Shown: in pieces, positions 11,343 through 22,894 of the stretch
How positions within the stretch are numbered: the first letter of the stretch is position 1
Layout of the letters: each line of letters opens with the position of its first letter
Assembly (NCBI GenBank): GCA_033439255.1
Contig: CM065885.1
Span: 2,046,001 to 2,110,000, forward strand
Reading direction: 5' to 3'
DNA length: 64,000 nucleotides
Source of the DNA: Hericium rajendrae
Lineage: Eukaryota; Basidiomycota; Agaricomycetes; Russulales; Hericiaceae
The notes under the pieces: model-generated
Seen by the model: only the letters and a program-made list of their open reading frames with translations
Database searches by the model: none
What the model was told of the DNA's origin: nothing
Program-made: the position numbers and the translations under genes

Positions 11343-12580
11343 ATGAGGCCATCATTTATACGAGCTCAATGGCCGTCGGGCGTCCTGTTTAGTTCGACTT
11401 CAAAGCGATGCAGGATCTGCCCACAAAAATTTTGGCTTACAAGTAGCAGTCGTTTAATCTCCACGTCTCAAGCATCTGCGCAGTCGCATGATGCCAATGC
11501 AGACCTGTCTCCCACTATTAAACACGGACCACGTCCTGCAGCCTCTTCCATACCCCAGCATTCGTCGCCTGATGGATTAGTTACACCTACCGAGTCCATT
11601 TCAAAAAGACAAAGACGTGGACGACTACGACGTTACGCGATTACAACACTCGACCGTGCGCGACTCGATTCCAGCTGCTTCCTGGACATCTCTGGCAGCA
11701 ACTACCTCTACATCTATGATCTCGCTGCTCCTGAAGCCTCATGCATTCTTCGCATGAAATACACGTCTACGGTTTCCAACAAACACAGGGTGTACGAGCG
11801 CTTCCCCCCGGCCACGCACGGATTCCTCTACTTCCATCCGGACGCACATAATCCGCTGCAGTCGCAGATCCGCTTCCGAGTTACACGGGACCACGATCCC
11901 GCACGGAGCTTTAATTCTGGGCACGATCTCACGTACGGCAGCGGCTTTACCTGGTACATTCCGCTCGTGATTGCCGCGAAGAATCCCAAGTTGCGCGAGA
12001 TGCTTATGCGCGATGGATTTATCGATGACGCGCTCCTCGCACAGCTGCACGCGCGCCCCCCATCTGACCTGGACTCCCACCGCCTCACACGCGCCATGAC
12101 CGTGCTGGACCAGCCATTTATACTCGACTTTACGAAACGGTCATTGAGCCTTGTCATGCGCGTCGCGGGGCAGCACTGGCGGTACAATATGCACGGGCCG
12201 CTGACATACTACCTGGATAAATGCAGTTTTCCAGTTCATGAAGGTGAGTTTTCGATGCTGCATGTCCGGCGGACAACGCTCATGCGCATCCTCCCGCAGC
12301 GGGCTCGGCGCTGTGCCGCCTAGAGCGCTCGACCCTCCCACAACACGCGGGCAGACGCATCGTAGTGATGCGTCTGCTGAAGATCGTGCGGCCACCGAAG
12401 CGTCACCCCGACCTGCCGCCGACGTGTGATATGGGCGAGCCGGCGGAAGGCGAATTGTTTGCGTTTGGCCAACGCGTGTGGTACCGTGACGTGGACAAGC
12501 CTGGCAAGGGCGCAGAGATCTTACGGTTGCTCTACGATGCCCCCGACGCCGGTGAGCCGGCGTCCGGCCAATCGGCATGA
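11343..12580 (+). CDS. unrecognised family protein P2, 393 aa
   Basis: Two exons, 11343-12243 and 12300-12580, intron 56 bp. Same layout as P1: basic/Ser N-terminus (MRPSFIRAQWPSGVLFSSTS), core with RARLDSSCFLDISGS, THGFLYFHPDAHNPLQSQIR, FRVTRDHDPARSFNSGHDLT, YGSGFTWYIPL and DQPFILDF, then STLPQHAGRRIVVMRLLKIV and GELFAFGQRVWYRDVDKPGK. Exon 1 is close to P3 almost throughout, while exon 2 (AEGELFAFGQ) and the downstream DNA side with P4. The gene is therefore a mosaic within the cluster. It lies upstream of, and convergent with, a fragment of a bestrophin gene. Function unknown. Confidence 0.78.
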
Positions 12581-13105
12581 CCTGTTGCTGTATCTTTCCG
12601 AACACGGTGTTTTCTGTACCTTGGAAGCCTTCAATGTGCGCCGATTATCAAACAACTAGCATGTGGATCAAGAGGACGTTAGGAAGGATGTCGGAATGGC
12701 TCCATTACTGCACTTTGCTCGATCTTCGGCCTGTAAGCAGCTGAGGCGAAGATCTGGTGTCGCCTATCGAACTTGACATACGTATCCCTCTAGAAATTAC
12801 ATGATCAGCAGGGCAGAAGAAATTTGTACGAGGCCACAGGCGTTGCCCGGCACGTTGGGAAGATTACCCCCATGAATGGCCCAAGAGCCAAAGATCCTGG
12901 TTTCGCGATTATGAAGTGCCTTATTCAGCACCTTCAGATCGCCCGACAATAAATTGATCCATCAACAAAAGGTCCTTCCGATACTCATATACGTTTGGCT
13001 CGGTTTCCAAGAGGTGACATATTACCGTAGGAAGCTATGCACGGTTTAGCTGCTACTGCATCTTTCATGCCCCGTACCGCTACGCATGGAGTGGATACTA
13101 ACAGA
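12581..13105. other. 3' flank shared with the P4 locus
   Basis: This matches 19418-19941 closely, starting with GACCTGTTGCTGTATCTTTC just after each stop codon. It holds no frame or signal I can support and marks the extent of the duplicated block. Confidence 0.55.
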
Positions 13106-13712
13106 TCAGGCAGTAGGATTCGGCACAATGATATCTCCATCATGAAGCGCACCGAGAAACACGTTGTTCCCCGGCATCTGCATCAGGTGCTCCGCATCAC
13201 GCACGACAATCTCGCGGCAGAACATGTCGAGATCGAGATCATTCTGGATCCAGCTCAATCAGCCTTGCCCCGTACAGCGCACGAATACTCTCACCTCGTC
13301 GTAGCCTAGCATACCCAGTCGGTTAGAGGAGGGCAGGGTGAGGTGGGGTGACAGGCGCACCAAGCGGCTGTTCGATCTCCTCGCCCGCGGCGAGAAAGCC
13401 GAGGTAGATGAATGCGGCGATGGCGACGCCGGGGACGGTGTACCAGCCGAAGAGGTCGACGAGCTGGAAGGGGAGGAAGAAGAGGTAGATCCACACAGTG
13501 CTGTGGATGGCGATGTGAGGTGCGTTCATCTGGATGAGGGTTCGCAGGCTTACTGTCTGTTAAAGCGGGTATGGTATGTCTAATTTAGTGCCATAAGAAT
13601 AAGGGTAATGGGGCTGTACCTGATGTGGACAGAGTATAGGCTACGGGAAGTCGTATCAGTATCCTTGGACGTCAACAAACTGCAAGGCACGTACAATGGC
13701 AAGGGCGTCGTT
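13106..13712 (-). pseudogene. 3' fragment of the bestrophin gene (last five exons)
   Basis: The minus strand repeats exons 12 to 15 of the bestrophin gene at 19.9-22.5 kb, plus the end of exon 11. Exon lengths are unchanged: 13620-13640 (21 nt), 13361-13500 (140 nt), 13295-13305 (11 nt) and 13106-13243 (138 nt). Reading gives STVWIYLFFLPFQLVDLFGW, GFLAAGEEIEQPLG and then NDLDLDMFC. Similarity stops abruptly inside exon 11 near 13712, where DNA matching the flank before P2 begins. No start or promoter is attached, so this is a dead 3' end left by a duplication breakpoint. Confidence 0.8.
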
Positions 13713-14116
13713 AGGGCGTCCCTCGCATCGACTGTGTATTTACCGTGATACCCCTACCACGAGGCAAGTGGTGCCGTAGAGGTCACAGCAAGCACAAGGC
13801 GTGCGAGTCTGGTACTTCAAAGTCTTATCTGCGCTACTCCCAACTGCTAATGAGAAGTACCTTTGTGATCAGTCAAGGGGATGGGATTTGTGGTCGTGTT
13901 CATCCGCGGGAAGGACATCGTGGAGGACAGATGCGATCACTCTCCGGCATTGCTTATCTTATTTAATCACTTGACTCTTACCTAGACTGATGTACACCAC
14001 TGTTGACTTTATATATGTCGTTGTACAAACGATGGGGAAGACGATTGTGATATTTGCGTGCTGACGTAAGACGCATGATGCATTACGGGCGTCTAATGTG
14101 AACTTGAACGTCGTCG
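13713..14116 (-). pseudogene. remnant of the P-linked minus-strand gene (copy 2, partial)
   Basis: The stretch matches 10730-11160 and 17400-17820 (shared words include GAGGTCAC, GCAAGCACAAGGCGTGC and TCTTATCTGCGCTACTCCCA). In each case it precedes a P gene. Here it is interrupted on the right by the TIR element at 14125-15119. No open frame is kept. Confidence 0.4.
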
Positions 14117-14124
14117 ACAACCTT

Positions 14125-15119
14125 TGGTATCCGGCAACGCATAGAGGTTTAAACTCCGAAGCCGTCCACGCCACTTCACTTTTCGCGTTTGCGAGAAGTG
14201 GTAGGGAAATGCAGAGCATTCCACAATGCTTCAAATATTAGTGGACACTCATGATAAATCTTGTAAAATCATCTTCTGGAGAAACGTAGTTGAGAATTTA
14301 AAAAAGACTGCCTTGATGCTCTGGAAGTGTCCGATTTCGGCTCTCTTTGGTACATTCCACCAACCGTAGACGGAAAATGGAACTATCTTTTGACTGGATC
14401 CGATTTTACATGGTTTAAAGTGATTCAATCACGGCCGTACTGTAGATGGTTGATTTTATGCATTTCCCATCATCCTCGCGCTGCCCGGGCCCGGGCCGCT
14501 CGGCAAGAGCCAAAACGCGTGTTATGTAAGACGCGTCGGACGCGTTGTGGGCAGGAACGCGTCGCGTTCTACATCGTATACCACAATTTCCAGTCTCCAT
14601 ACCATCTATTGATCCTTTCGGAACATTTCCTTTGGTGTTCTTATACTTAGTCTCTTGTAATATCCTGTTAACACTAATATTTGAATGCAGTCTACCTCTA
14701 AAAAGTTCTTCTCAGCAGAGAAAAAGCCCGACCTTTTAAGAAGTTTTGTTACACTCTTGGAGGGACTGAAACTCCGCGGAGGTGAAGCCGATGTATGGTA
14801 CTACCATAAATCATGCTTCTGGCGTGGTTTTATAACCCGCAACCCAACATATCTCAGGCGGAGAGGGCCCTTCAGTTAGTGATGAGGAGGTCTGATTTCA
14901 ACGTACGATATCTTCATGTTTATCTCGATTTGCACAACAAGACTTCGCATGCTCAATCTAGCGATGGACACGAAGCTATGGTATTATTTTCAGAATTTAA
15001 AGTGTTTGTTCTACATAAAGACAACCCCCTCTCGTTGCGCGACCACCTTCCGCGCCCATTCACCAGCTAAATCTGGTCACGTGACCCGGACGGTTTTCGA
15101 ACCGCGGTTGCCGACCTCC
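14125..15119. mobile_element. non-autonomous TIR element, hAT-like (8-bp TSD)
   Basis: The 995-bp segment is absent from the matching place upstream of P2 (11.16-11.22 kb). It is flanked by identical 8-bp copies of ACAACCTT at 14117-14124 and 15120-15127; the empty site near 11208 has one copy of the related word TCAACCTC. The ends are imperfect inverted repeats: left TGGTATCCGGCAACGC, right (reverse complement) GGAGGTCGGCAACCGC. An 8-bp duplication is typical of hAT transposons. No transposase frame is visible, so it would depend on a helper elsewhere. Little decay of the duplication suggests a fairly recent insertion, after the P cluster had formed. Confidence 0.65.
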
Positions 15120-15256
15120 ACAACCTTGTCGGGAGTTCATTCCTCGGCGTCCGTCTCACTGTGTAGCCGCCTTCGACATCCAGGTACATCTGACTCATTC
15201 TTCACTATAGTGTGTCTGAATGAATTTGACCATAGCGCCATCACGTATACCGTTCT

Positions 15257-16503
15257 ATGAGGCCCTCATTTATACGAGCTCAATGGCCGTCAGGCGTCTT
15301 ATTTAGTTCGACTTCAAAGCGATGCAGGATCTGCCCACAAAAATTTTGGCCTACAAGTAGCAGTCGTTTAATCTCCACGTCTCAAGCATCTGCGCAGTCG
15401 CATGATGCCAATGCAGACCTGTCTCCCACTATCAAACACGGACCACGTCCTGCAGCCTCTTCCATACCCCAGCATTCGTCGCCTGATGGAATAGTTACAC
15501 CTACCGAGTCGATTTCAAAAAGACAAGGACATGGACGACTACGGCAGTGCACGATTACAACACTCGACCGTGCGCGACTCGATTTCAGCTGCTTCCTGGA
15601 CATCTCTGGCAGCACCGACCTCTACATCTATGATCTCGCTGCTCCTGAAGCCTCAAGCGTTCTTCGCATGAGATACACGTCTACGGTTTCCAACAAGCAC
15701 AGGGCGCACGAGCGCTTCCCCTCGGCCACGCACGGGTTCCTCTACTTCCATCCGGACGTACACAATCCGCTGCAGTCGCAGATCCGCTTCCGAATTACAC
15801 GGGACCACGACCCCGCACGGAGCTTTAATTCTGGGCACGATCTCACATACGGCAGCGGCTTTACCTGGCACACTCCGCTCGTGATTGCCGTGAAGGATAC
15901 CAAGCTGCGGGACCTGCTCGTGCGCGATGGACTTATCGATGATGCGCTCCTCGCACAGCTGCAGGCGCGCCCCCCATCTGACTTGGACCTCCACCGCCTC
16001 AAGCGCGCCATGAGCGTGTTGGACCAGCCATTCATACTCGACTTCACGAAACAGTCATTAAGCTTTGTCATGCGCATCGCGGGGCAGCACTGGCGGTACC
16101 ATATGCACGGGCCGCTGACATACCAGTCGAAGAAAGGCAAATTTCCGGTTCACGAAGGTGAGCTCTCGATGTTGCAAGTCCGGCGGGCAACGCTCACGCT
16201 CATCCCCCCGCAGCGGGGTCAGCGCTGTGCCGCCTGGAGCGCTCGACCCTCCCGCAACACGTGGGCAGACGCATCGTGGTGATGCGCCTGCTGAAGATCG
16301 TGCGGCCTCCGAAGCGTCGTCTCGACGTGCCGCCGACGTGTAATCTGAACGTGCCGGTGGAAGGCGAGTTGTTTGCGCGGGGCCAACGCGTGTGGTACCG
16401 TGACGTGGGCGAACCTGCCAAACCTGGCAAGGGCGCAGAGATCTTACGATTGCTCTACGATGCCTCCGACGATGGTAAGCAGGCATCCGGCCAATCGTCG
16501 TGA
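15257..16503 (+). CDS. unrecognised family protein P3, 396 aa
   Basis: Two exons, 15257-16157 and 16214-16503, intron 56 bp. N-terminus and core are almost those of P2 (MRPSFIRAQWPSGVLFSSTS; FLYFHPDVHNPLQSQIRFRI; SFNSGHDLTYGSGFTWHTPL). Exon 2 (PPTCNLNVPVEGELFARGQR) and the 3' flank are those of P1. Compared with P1, P2 and P4, exon 2 has three extra codons near GEPAKPGKG. The ATG aligns with P2. The promoter region upstream was split by the hAT-like insertion, which ends about 140 bp before the start codon. Function unknown. Confidence 0.78.
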
Positions 16504-18200
16504 CCTGCCATCCGGTCCTCCATCGGTGAGTCCGGTTCAATGAGCTATTGACATGAAGTAATTATGCCGATAGAACAGGATAGCACGTTACACCACAGAT
16601 ACACCAAATACATGCGACATTAATTATAAAAGATTATAGATGCATCAACCTCATTTGCTGGTGCTTCCGGCGTGAGCAGCAGCAGCCGAATAGCCCAATT
16701 ATTTTCGCATGCGGCGGCGCTCTCTCATACGGTCATCATTGGATTCTTTGTTGTGAGAATACCAGCCACACCGGCTGCACATGCAGATGGGGAGCCCGCC
16801 GTCGGCAAGGTGCATGAAGTCGTAATTCGCGGCCGCACTTTCGAATTATTCGTAGAGGTTTGAGCCCTGTCCAGTGCGTTATGAGCATGGCGTTGGAACA
16901 GACACGTGAGGGTTGACATGTTGACAAGCCAGAAACCCTCAGTTGTTCTATGATAAATCACCTGTACTCGGATTTGACTTGCAGTGCAGGTATACATCCT
17001 CGCACCTGATATTTGGGTTGGGTTTAGGATATTGGACAAGGTCGAACAAATTCATGTTGATGAATCGGCGCGGTGAGTTTTGTGTTGACATCATGCACCC
17101 GAAGGCTCTATATATCTTCTGGTAAGGGCCGGTTTCCTTTGGTGGAAGGCCCACTGGGCCGCAGATGTGCCACCAATGTCGCGGCGAGTACTGTCCTCTT
17201 CCATGGTCCTAGTATATTGTTTGTCTGTGCTGAGCTTTTATCGATTGTGGTTCTGGTTTTCGCTCATCTATCGCCTGTATGAAGTAGTAAGTGGCGGCAT
17301 GAAGATCGAGTCGTCAACCATGATACAAAGTTACCTATGCATATGTGTGGACTCGAAGTGAAGATTATTTGCTTCCCCATGGAGTTTCTTCAGCCGATCC
17401 AGAGTGCAACATTATACGTCCCTCGCATCGAAGAGTACCGCGATGTGTGCGGCTGCGTCAGAGGCGAGTTACCACGGTACGCACCGAGTCGGGGTTCACA
17501 CAAGTCTCATCTGCGATATCCGAGCTGCCAACGAGAAGTGGCTCGGTGATCCAGTCAAGGAGATGAAGCTTGGGGTCGAGTTAGGTCGAGTTCCTCCATG
17601 GGAGACGGGAGGGCATTGCGGGGGCAGAGTCAGATGCGACCATTTGCCGGCATTGTTGACCTCCAGGATGTCGATGAGCAGGATACAATGACACTTTTTT
17701 GCCTCTTACCTAGAGTGATACCCACTGCTGCCAGATCTCGTACGAACAAGGAGGAGGGTTAAGTGATTCGCGTAGTACATAACGTAAGACACATGATACA
17801 TGGCGGGCGTCTAATATGAACTTGAACTCGTCAACTTCTCCACAATACTTACAGTCTTACACAGAACGAATATTGTCTTCAGTGTTGGACGCCCTCGACA
17901 TCATCATCCAGTGCGTGCGCTCAGCCACACCACTCTTGAACTTGAACTTAAGACTTAGTAACAACTATATCGCACACGGACAGACGATTCTGAGGTATGA
18001 AGCGTCGAGTCCTGTCTATTCTGCTCCTGTGAGACTAATTTTGCATAACTTAGCCTTGTCGCTGTGTGCCCAGCTCACAGTCGCATAATAGCATTTCATA
18101 TTTGAAGTTTCAGGCCGGCCACAGGCAGGTACAGCCTATTTGTTCTTTTACACTGTATGTCTTACAGCTGAACGAGTTCCAATCATAGCGCCGTGTGGAC
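16504..18200 (-). pseudogene. decayed minus-strand gene remnant (copy 3) and P4 upstream region
   Basis: From about 16690 to 17650 the minus strand is a second, differently decayed copy of the remnant at 9.86-11.0 kb. The best block is its C-terminus: HLADGGLPICMCSRCGWYSH followed by a basic tail RMRERRRMRK and a stop at 16699-16701. The two CxxC-type cysteines hint at a zinc-binding end (inference). Other blocks are RCEDVYLHCKS near 17000 and FDARDV near 17430, the latter followed by a stop. From 17650 to 18200 I see only upstream DNA shared with P2 and P3. Confidence 0.4.
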
Positions 18201-19417
18201 ATGTCTGGCAAATTATTTATACGGGCATCAGGCCTGCTTTCTCCTACAAAGCGATGCAGATCTTGGGCACAAGACTTTTGGCCTTCACAGACTGGTCGTC
18301 TGAGCTCCACATCCCAACCATCTACTAAGTCGCGCGATGTCAATGCAGACTTATCTTTCGTCAACAACCAAAGAGAACATCCTGCCGCTCATACTGGAGC
18401 CTATTCGCCACCGCAGCATTCTCAGGCTTATAGAACATTCGAATTGACTCCGATACACTCAGGAAGACGACGTCGTCCCGATCGGACGACCGCGACGCTT
18501 GACCCTGCGCGACTCGACTCCGGCTGCTTCCTGGACGTCTCTGGTTGCACTTATGTCCACATCTATGATCGCACCTCAAGCTTGCGCTTGCTGGGCATGG
18601 CATACACTGTTTACAGCAAGGGCTCTGTGCCCAAGCCCTTCCCGCCGGGCACGCATGGGTTCCTCTATTTCCACCCGGACGCACATAATCCGTTGCAGTC
18701 GCAGATCCGCTTCCGAGTTACACAGAACCACGACCCCGCACAGAGCTTTAGTTCTGGGCACGACCTCACGTACGGCAGCGGATATACCTGGCACATCCTG
18801 CTCACAAGGGCCGCGCAGAGTCCCAAGTTGCGCGAGATACTCGTCCGCGATGGACTTATCGATGACGCGCTCCTCGCTCAGCTTCAGGCGCGCCCACTCT
18901 CGCCTTTGGAATCCTACCGCGTCAAGCGCTCAATGAGCGTGCTCGACCAGCCATTCATATTCGACTTCCCGAACCGGACATTAAACCTTGTCGTGCGCGT
19001 CGCGGGGGAGGTCCGGCGGTACCATACAGACGGGCCGCTGGGATACTACCTGGGGAAAGACAGGTACCTGGTTCACGAAGGTGAGCTCTCGATGCTGCAT
19101 GTCCGGCGGGCAGCGCTCATGGTCGTTCTCCCGCAGCGGGGTCGGCGCTGTGCCGCCTGGAGCGCTCGACCCTCCCGCAACACGCGGGCAGACGCATCGT
19201 GGTGATGCGCCTGCTGAAGATCCTGCAGCCTCCGAAGCGTCGTTCTGACCTGCCGCGCAGCTGTCGTGTGAGCGTGCCGGCGGAAGGCGAGCTGTTCGCG
19301 TTTGGACAACGCGCATGGTATCGTGATGTGGATAAGCCCGGGAAGGGGAACGAGATCTTGCGATTGCTCTACGATGCCCCCGACGACGGTGAGCGGGAGT
19401 CCAGCCAGTCGTCATGA
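18201..19417 (+). CDS. unrecognised family protein P4, 386 aa
   Basis: Two exons, 18201-19080 and 19137-19417, intron 56 bp. It is the most diverged of the four at the N-terminus (MSGKLFIRASGLLSPTKRCR) but keeps ARLDSGCFLDVSG, THGFLYFHPDAHNPLQSQIR, FRVTQNHDPAQSFSSGHDLT, YGSGYTWHILL, RDGLIDDALLAQLQ and DQPFIFDF. Exon 2 reads LPQHAGRRIVVMRLLKILQP, then AEGELFAFGQRAWYRDVDKP. It is convergent with the complete bestrophin gene. Short blocks such as THGFLYFH and RDGL(I/V)DDALL are unchanged in all four genes, so the family is probably still under selection (inference). Confidence 0.75.
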
Positions 19418-19941
19418 CCTGTTGCTGTATCTTTCCGAACATGGTGGTTTCCGTACCTTGAAGCCTTTAGTGTGCGCCGATTACCAAACAATTAGCATGT
19501 CCATCAAGCGGATGATGGGAAGGATGTCGGATTCACTTCAGTACAGCACTTTGCTCGATCTTCGGCCTGTAAGCAACTGAGGCGAAGATCTGGTGCCGCC
19601 TATCGAACTTGGCGTACATGGCCTTCTAGGAGCTACGTGGTCAGCAGGGCAGAAGAAAGATGTATGAGGCAGCAGGCGTTGCCCTGCATGACGGGAAGAT
19701 TGCCCCCATGAATAGTCCAAGAGTCAAAAACCTTGGTTCCACAACCATGAAGTGCCTTATTCAGCACCTTCAGGTCGCCCGACAAGAAATTTATCCATCA
19801 CCAAACAACCCTTCCGATACTCATGTACATTTCGATTCGGTTTCCAAAAGGTGATATATTACCGGAAACTATGCACGATTTAGCTGCAACTGCGTCTTTC
19901 ATGCCCTGTACCGCTCTATACATGACGTGGATGCTAACAGA

Positions 19942-22481
19942 TCATGCAGTAGGATTCGGCGCAATGATGTCTCCATCATGATGCGCACCGAGAAACACGT
20001 TGTTCCCCGGCATCTGCATCAGATGCTCCGCATCACGCACGACAATCTCGCGGCAGAACATGTCGAGATCAAGGTCGTTCTGCATCCGTTTCCATCAGCC
20101 TTGCCTCGTGCAACGCACGAATACTCTCACCTCGTCGTAGCCTAGCATACATGTCGGTCAGAGGAGGGCAGGGTGAGGTATGATAGAAGGCGCACCGAAC
20201 GGCTGCTCGATCTCCTCGCCCGCGGCGAGGAAGCCGAGATAGATGAACGCCGCGATGGCGACGCCGGGGACGGTGTACCAGCCGAAGAGATCGACGAGCT
20301 GGAAGGGGAGGAAGAACAGGTAGATCCAGACGGTGCTGCGAGCGGCGATGTGAGGTGAGATGAGATCGAACGTGAATGGGGGGTGAAGCTTACTGTCTGT
20401 TTGAGCAACGATTTTAACATGTCTACATCAGAATCATAGGGATGTTACTACCGATTGAACCATCGTACCTGATGTGAACGGAGTACACACTGCAAAAACG
20501 CATATTAGCGTCCGTCAAGAGGTCATCATACAAGGTCACCAGACGGCACGTACAATGGCAAGGGAGTCGTCAAAATCCTCTCAAGAGCTGTGCAATATTT
20601 AAAAGTTGCATTCAAATTTACTCTAGATCAGACAGTGACACTCACTGACGAGACTGTCCTCAAATGTCGCAAGGCACCCGATCATGCCGCCTAAGCTGCT
20701 CCCTGCACAAATAAAAAACTGATTAAATCCGACGCAACGGCGAATCAAATCAAACACGAACCGGGCACAGTCCCGCGCTCCTCGAGCACGCTCAGCCAGT
20801 CGCTCAGGTGGCGCAACACCTCCAATGGCAAATTCTCACCGCTCCCCGCCACGCGCGGCCGATGCTTCGTATGCTGCTCGCGCCCGCTCTCGCCCATCCA
20901 CCGTCGCTGCACCCCGCCCTCGTAGCTATACGGGTCCTGAAAACCACAATCAAATCAGCATCACAGTTTAATTGTGAGACACCGCACGCACGTCAACGAC
21001 ACGGTACGAGCCGAGCAGCTGCCGGAAGAACGCCGCGAATGGGATGAGGTCCGCGGAGATCTTCGAGAACACGGATGCATCCGTCGGGTGGCTCGACGGC
21101 AGCAGCGGATGGCGCTCCGTGTCGGACAGGCCCGAGTCCGACGAGTAGCGGCGCCGCGGGGCTGTCGGCGCGAGCGTGCCGTAGGAGTTGATGGGCGGGA
21201 TGATCGGGTTGGAGCTGGGCGCGAGCGTGGAGGGCGTGGAGGTGGGGCTCGCGATGCGCTCGGGGGCGGGCTTAAGGTGGTCGTGCTGCAAGGGGTTGTG
21301 AGATATGGTTGGGCAGTATGGGGAAGGGGCTGACTTTGTGCAGGGGGCGGATCCTGTCGTAGAGGTCCTCATAGTACATCCCGAGTTCACCTGCGGCAGT
21401 TAAGAATATGTCTTCCCGATAGGCACTGTGGACGTTTACCTCGCAGATGGTGCTTCAGAGCAATCACAAACCTAGAACTTTCCCGTCAACGCCTCGTTCT
21501 GTGCATACGTACAGAGCCTCCCACCCAATCGTGAGGTCAATGGCTTTTCTCTTCTCCTTCATGACCTTCTGGACGTCCTCGGCATTTCTGCTTGGATCGC
21601 CAGAATCCGTTTTGGGAGTTAATCTGAGTGGTACATGAAACCACACCAAACGCGTGAAAGTGCGCGAGTTGCGCATGATGTCGGACCAGGACGAGCGGCC
21701 CATCCAGTATCGGTCATATCTGGTAAAATCAACCTCGCGTCTCAAAGCATTCAACTAGACAGACGTACCCGCTAGACGCACGGTAAGAAATCACGAAACC
21801 AATAACGACACCTGATTAAGTATAGTCAGCCTAGATGCAGGTCGAAACGGACGGTTTTCTTAAGCGACTCCTTTATGCCATGATATTTTACCGAGCTGGA
21901 TGAAACCAGGATAAAGCTCAAGTGCGCAACCACTTGCGGGTAATTCAATTCAGGCAGAAACGAGACTACCGCAATAGATTTATGCTGGGGAAATCATCCG
22001 AAGTATGGTTTCCCTGGGCATAAATCTATGTTGTGGTGTCCGCTCCTGACCGGCGGCCGGTTTACCGGCCCAGATCACCAGTCTATAACCTGACTCAGCC
22101 TTACTTTCAGCTCACAAGTGCATCCATGACACAAAGGCTTGCTGAGAAAACCATCCAGTGCGATATGCGGAGCTCACCAAGCACTGTGAGCATTATATTT
22201 GGAATGCCAAGATACATGTCCGTTTTCATCGAAACGATCGTAACCACTACGCCAGATCGGGATGGACACATGCCAAGACCATTAACCGTTGCCAAGGTGG
22301 AGCTCCGAGACGCGTGCACTCACCGGTCGCGAAGAGGGTATGCATTAGGACCGCAGGCCATATTCTCCATAGCTTTCCAGGCGCATCTCATGAGCTTCTG
22401 TTCCACCTGACTTTCTAATAAATTACTCACAACTGTGCCACGTCCAAAGGTCCAGGTAAGAAGTGAATGTGGTGTGAACAT
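19942..22481 (-). CDS. bestrophin-type (UPF0187) anion channel, 458 aa
   Basis: Fifteen exons join in frame on the minus strand: 22431-22481, 22324-22372, 22178-22246, 21769-21811, 21513-21719, 21440-21471, 21335-21390, 20992-21285, 20762-20936, 20646-20702, 20554-20587, 20469-20489, 20196-20335, 20131-20141, 19942-20079. Family blocks, in order: TWTFGRGTVLWRIWPAVLMH, LGIPNIMLTVLGVVIGFVIS, YRASSGYDRYWMGRSSWSDI, RLVWFHVP, ALKHHLRGELGMYYEDLY, GSGENLPLEVLRHLSDWL, LTTPLPFVYSVHI, TVWIYLFFLPFQLVDLFGWY, GFLAAGEEIEQPFGYDENDL. These are membrane proteins that conduct anions such as chloride. Exon 12 has 21 nt and exon 14 only 11 nt; exon 14 is needed for GYDENDLDLD. A central Ser/Pro-rich insert (about residues 170-240) carries AAPRRRYSSDSGL-type sequence, likely a cytoplasmic, phosphorylatable loop. 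Confidence 0.9.
21974..22029. repeat. 56-bp inverted repeat (hairpin) in bestrophin intron 3
   Basis: Arms ATAGATTTATGCTGGGGAAA and (as complement) ATAGATTTATGCCCAGGGAAA flank a loop of about 16 bp. It sits in the one long intron of the gene (21812-22177, 366 bp, against 41-133 bp for the others). It may be a miniature transposon remnant or may bring splice sites together. Confidence 0.6.
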
Positions 22482-22894
22482 AGATACGACAACGCGGCCG
22501 CGCGACTCTGCCGCCGGAAGCAGGTCATGATGACCCGTTCGTGTCCGCGAGGGCATTGGTATAAGATCCGGGAGGAATGTGGGGCATATTTTCCGATAAA
22601 AGAATGGAGCTTCTTGAGTATCCTTGGTTGTACAGAATGAACGAACGAGTCTCGAACGAAACTCGATCAAATGAGGAGTAACAAGGCTCGGCGCCGGCGG
22701 GCCGAGCGTGGTCTCACTCTCGGCGGCTGCGCTCGGTCGGCTATTCCGCATCTCTCTCCACAACCACTACCGTCCCCAATACCTCGCCTTTTTATACCAG
22801 CTTTCTGAACTTAACACAGCTCTTGAGCAGCTGGCAATATCTACAGATCTTTTTTGGTCAAAGTTTGGTGCTTCGACCGGACAGTCGGACCACA
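22482..22894. promoter_or_regulatory. divergent promoter region, bestrophin (-) and membrane protein (+)
   Basis: The 413 bp separate two divergently transcribed genes and must hold both 5' ends. A TTTTTATACC word at about 22789-22798 lies 100 bp before the plus-strand ATG and could be its TATA-like element. Nothing comparable stands out for the minus gene. Confidence 0.35.

Noticed and set aside
14685-14879. Transposase gene in the TIR element
   Set aside because: Only short frames without any transposase motif; the element is too small and reads as non-autonomous.
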